NCBI RefSeq assembly: GCF_900104525.1
Contig: NZ_LT629711.1
Span: 372,001 to 436,000, forward strand
Length of the DNA stretch: 64,000 nucleotides
Direction: 5' to 3'
Source of the DNA: Pedococcus dokdonensis
Lineage (GTDB): Bacteria > Actinomycetota > Actinomycetes > Actinomycetales > Dermatophilaceae
Within the stretch, counting starts at the first letter, position 1. Each line of letters starts with the position of its first letter. Made by a program: the position numbers and the translations under genes. The notes beneath the pieces were generated by a model. It ran no database searches and had not been told where the DNA came from. It was given only the letters and a program-made list of their open reading frames with translations. Shown piece after piece: positions 61,822 to 64,000 of this stretch.

Positions 61822-62820
61822 ATGAGGGGTGTGCGCGCGGTCGTCGCTGTGGTGCTGGTCCTCGCGCTGGGAGCCTGTGGTCCCGACGACGACGCAGGCT
61901 CCGGCGCAGGGGGTGCCGGCGGCGGGGCCGGAGGAGGGGGAGGGGCCGGCAGTGCTGGCGGCGCCGGCGGTGGAGGCGGGGCAGGCGGCACGGGCGGCGA
62001 CACCGGTGACGACACGGGCAGCGACACCGGTGGTGGGTCCGTCACCAACCCTCCCAGGGCGACCTACCAGGTGCCCGACGAGGAGTGCCCGGTCGACTAC
62101 CCGCGCGGTCTGCTGATCGGCACCGAGGTCGAGGCGGAGATGGAGTTCATCGAGAAGATGCCGGCCTGCACCAACGAGTCGTTCTCGGCCACGTGGGTCA
62201 GCAACGGCTCGGAGGTCGTCTGGGAGTTCAGGACGGCCGCACCCGGGATGGCATCGCGCCGCAACAACGGCGAGGTCAACGACCTGCTCGAGTCGGCCTT
62301 CCTGGAGGGGACCAACCCGTCCCACGCGATCCTCGTGCCCCACGCGTCGGCCGTGGTGGACCTTCCGCCCGAGCAGGTGGCCTGGGAGATCTCACTGCCC
62401 TACACGTTCGGGTGGGCTGGACAGGACTTCGCCCTGACCCGGCTCGAGAGCGCAGCGCAGGGGGCCGCGATCGCGTCCCTGAAACGGCGCGGGTCCCCGG
62501 GCCGCGCGGCTGCGCTCGCGTGTGGGCTGGCGGGGTACGAGGGTGCGCAGGCGGTCTCGGACCAGCTCGAGGACGCTGACACGGATCAGGTCATCGTCGA
62601 CGCGCTCGGGGTCGGCGCTGCCGGGGCCAAGTGCCGGCTGGAGTCCCGCAACGTGCGCACGGTCAGTCCCTCCGGCGCTCCGTCCCTCCTGTCCGACGAC
62701 CTGGCTCAGCTCGGCCGGCAGACCGAGTGGCTGGACCAGCTGCACGTGCGCCTCGACACGGCCCAGCGTGGTTCGAAGCTGCTGACTCTCGGCCTCCGGC
62801 TCGCCCACAAGGGTGGCTGA
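61822..62820 (+). CDS. Putative lipoprotein with Gly-rich linker
   Basis: This 332-residue protein has a lipobox LVLALGAC at about residues 13-20, followed by PDDDAG, so lipidation at Cys20 is predicted. A Gly/Ala/Ser linker of about 50 residues leads to a globular domain with Cys at EECPVDYP, KMPACTNES, ALACGLAG and AKCRLES, suggesting two disulfides. No family was recognised. Codon use is chromosomal. ATG 61822 was preferred for the signal peptide. Confidence 0.7.
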   Translation: MRGVRAVVAVVLVLALGACGPDDDAGSGAGGAGGGAGGGGGAGSAGGAGGGGGAGGTGGDTGDDTGSDTGGGSVTNPPRATYQVPDEECPVDYPRGLLIGTEVEAEMEFIEKMPACTNESFSATWVSNGSEVVWEFRTAAPGMASRRNNGEVNDLLESAFLEGTNPSHAILVPHASAVVDLPPEQVAWEISLPYTFGWAGQDFALTRLESAAQGAAIASLKRRGSPGRAAALACGLAGYEGAQAVSDQLEDADTDQVIVDALGVGAAGAKCRLESRNVRTVSPSGAPSLLSDDLAQLGRQTEWLDQLHVRLDTAQRGSKLLTLGLRLAHKGG

Positions 62821-62865
62821 CGGGTCCGACCCGCGCCCGGATGCCCGACGCGACGAGAGCGGGAC

Positions 62866-62906
62866 GCCCACCTGCGATGGGCAAGAGGTGCCCACCGCGA
62901 TTGGGC
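62866..62906. repeat. Pair of 17-bp repeats upstream of rlmN
   Basis: GCCCACCTGCGATGGGC (62866-62882) is followed after 7 bp by the near copy GCCCACCGCGATTGGGC (62890-62906). Each is itself partly palindromic (GCCCA/TGGGC). They end 34 bp before rlmN and may be protein-binding sites. Confidence 0.6.
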
Positions 62907-62940
62907 GAGCAGCACCGGCAACTGCGAAACTGGACGGACC

Positions 62941-64000
62941 ATGACCACGGACCTGCCTGCTCCCACCAGCGCCCGACCCGAGCCGGGGCAGCTGACCTTC
63001 TCGGCCCCCCGCCGCGGCAAGCCGCCGCGCCACCTCGCCGACCTCACACCGGCCGAGCGCAAGGAGGCGGTCGAGGCCTTGGGTCACAAGGGGTTCCGTG
63101 CCAAGCAGCTGTCGACGCACTACTTCGAGCGCCTCGTCGAGTCACCCGACGAGATGACCGACCTGCCCAAGGCGATCCGCGACGACCTCGTCGCCGACCT
63201 GCTTCCCACCTTGCTCACGCCGCACGTGCAGCGCACTGCGGACGACGGCATGACGATCAAGTCGGCGTGGAAGCTGCACGACGGCGCCATCGTCGAGTCG
63301 GTCCTCATGCGCTACCCGAAGCGCGTCACGATCTGCATCTCCAGCCAGGCGGGTTGCGGCATGAACTGCCCGTTCTGCGCGACCGGCCAGGCCGGGCTGA
63401 CCCGCAACATGAGCGCCGCCGAGATCGTCGAGCAGGTTGTCAGCGGGGCGCGCCTCTTGCGAAGCGGCACCCTCGCGAGCGCGTCGGCCGGCTCCAGGAC
63501 GACCGGTCACGAGGCCGAGCTCGGCGAGGAGGACGACACCGACGACGGCATCGCCGTGGAACCGACTGGTCCCACCCGCATCTCGAACGTCGTCTTCATG
63601 GGCATGGGTGAGGCGCTGGCCAACTACAAGGCGGCGATCGGCGCCATCCGCAGGCTGACCGACCCGGCGCCTGACGGGCTGGGTATGTCGGCGCGCGGCA
63701 TCACGATGTCGACCGTCGGGCTCGTGCCGGCGATCGACAAGCTGGCCGCCGAGGGGATCCCGGTCACGCTCGCGCTGTCGCTGCATGCCCCCGACGACGA
63801 GCTCCGCAACGAGCTGGTGCCGATCAACACGCGGTGGAGCGTCGACGAGGCGCTCGACGCGGCGCACCGGTACTACGAGGCGACGGGTCGGCGGGTGAGC
63901 ATCGAGTACGCGCTCATCAAGGACATCAACGACCACGCCTGGCGGGCCGACCTGCTCGGCGAGAAGCTCAACGCGCGTGGCCGGGGCTGGGTGCACGTCA
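62941..64000 (+). CDS. rlmN: 23S rRNA/tRNA (adenine-C2)-methyltransferase RlmN, 3' end outside window
   Basis: This radical SAM enzyme methylates A2503 of 23S rRNA and A37 of some tRNAs. Of it, 353 codons are visible. Blocks seen are [33 protein letters not shown], the cluster [18 protein letters not shown] (CxxxCxxC), [15 protein letters not shown], and [17 protein letters not shown]. Between GARLLRSG and RISNVV is an insertion of about 30-40 residues rich in Ser, Glu and Asp (about 170-210). The usual GMGEP is GMGEA. The frame is intact and runs off the window end. Confidence 0.95.
   Translation, partial: MTTDLPAPTSARPEPGQLTFSAPRRGKPPRHLADLTPAERKEAVEALGHKGFRAKQLSTHYFERLVESPDEMTDLPKAIRDDLVADLLPTLLTPHVQRTADDGMTIKSAWKLHDGAIVESVLMRYPKRVTICISSQAGCGMNCPFCATGQAGLTRNMSAAEIVEQVVSGARLLRSGTLASASAGSRTTGHEAELGEEDDTDDGIAVEPTGPTRISNVVFMGMGEALANYKAAIGAIRRLTDPAPDGLGMSARGITMSTVGLVPAIDKLAAEGIPVTLALSLHAPDDELRNELVPINTRWSVDEALDAAHRYYEATGRRVSIEYALIKDINDHAWRADLLGEKLNARGRGWVHV

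Overview
This window is a high-GC actinobacterial chromosome segment. Codons end mostly in G or C, GTG starts are common, and several genes look leaderless. The gene order (mutM-acyP-smc-ftsY, amtB-glnB-glnD, ffh, rpsP-khpA-rimM-trmD, rplS-lepB-rnhB-yraN-comM-dprA-xerC, rpsB-tsf, pyrH-frr-cdsA-rlmN) is, from memory, the conserved actinobacterial core block also seen in Mycobacterium tuberculosis. A mycothiol-type DinB protein, a GlnR-type nitrogen regulon and the TrmD-GNAT fusion suggest the Intrasporangiaceae/Dermatophilaceae area (inference; no search could be run).

Layout. 1-7.3 kb: DNA repair (mutM), acylphosphatase, chorismate mutase, Smc and FtsY. 7.3-13.1 kb: accessory genes of mostly unknown role. 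13.2-17.7 kb: the nitrogen-sensing set amtB-glnB-glnD, with matching GlnR-like boxes before amtB and before glnD. 17.8-25.6 kb: ffh, then a hydrolase, an amidohydrolase with a probable 3' frameshift, a TauE-type exporter divergent from an Rrf2 regulator, an atypical SDR and a kinase-like protein. 25.8-35.4 kb: translation and secretion genes (rpsP, khpA, rimM, trmD-GNAT, rplS, two lepB, rnhB), interrupted by a fetB/ceramidase pair and a LacI regulator. 46.5-64 kb: dprA, a GT29-like gene, xerC, DUF3152, an M23 protein, an aminotransferase, an MFS pump, rpsB-tsf, an M13 peptidase, pyrH-frr-cdsA, a lipoprotein and rlmN.

The most interesting region is 36191-45182. An approximately 9-kb integrative element splits comM after codon 84 (plus two element-encoded residues and a stop). 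A 13-bp direct repeat flanks it, and recombining the two copies restores an exact in-frame 511-codon comM. The element starts with a large serine integrase and holds a BrnT/ribbon-helix-helix toxin-antitoxin with four operator palindromes, an excisionase-like HTH protein, a Walker-type ATPase followed by an iteron and nested-hairpin region that looks like a replication origin, and several small Cys-pair proteins of unknown function. No phage structural gene and no conjugation gene is visible. It looks like a replicating integrative element or satellite that disables a competence gene while integrated, and it may be able to restore that gene on excision.

A second, window-wide signal is the octamer GTATGCCG, found at least 26 times, evenly on both strands and in both coding and intergenic DNA, far above a rough composition-based expectation.
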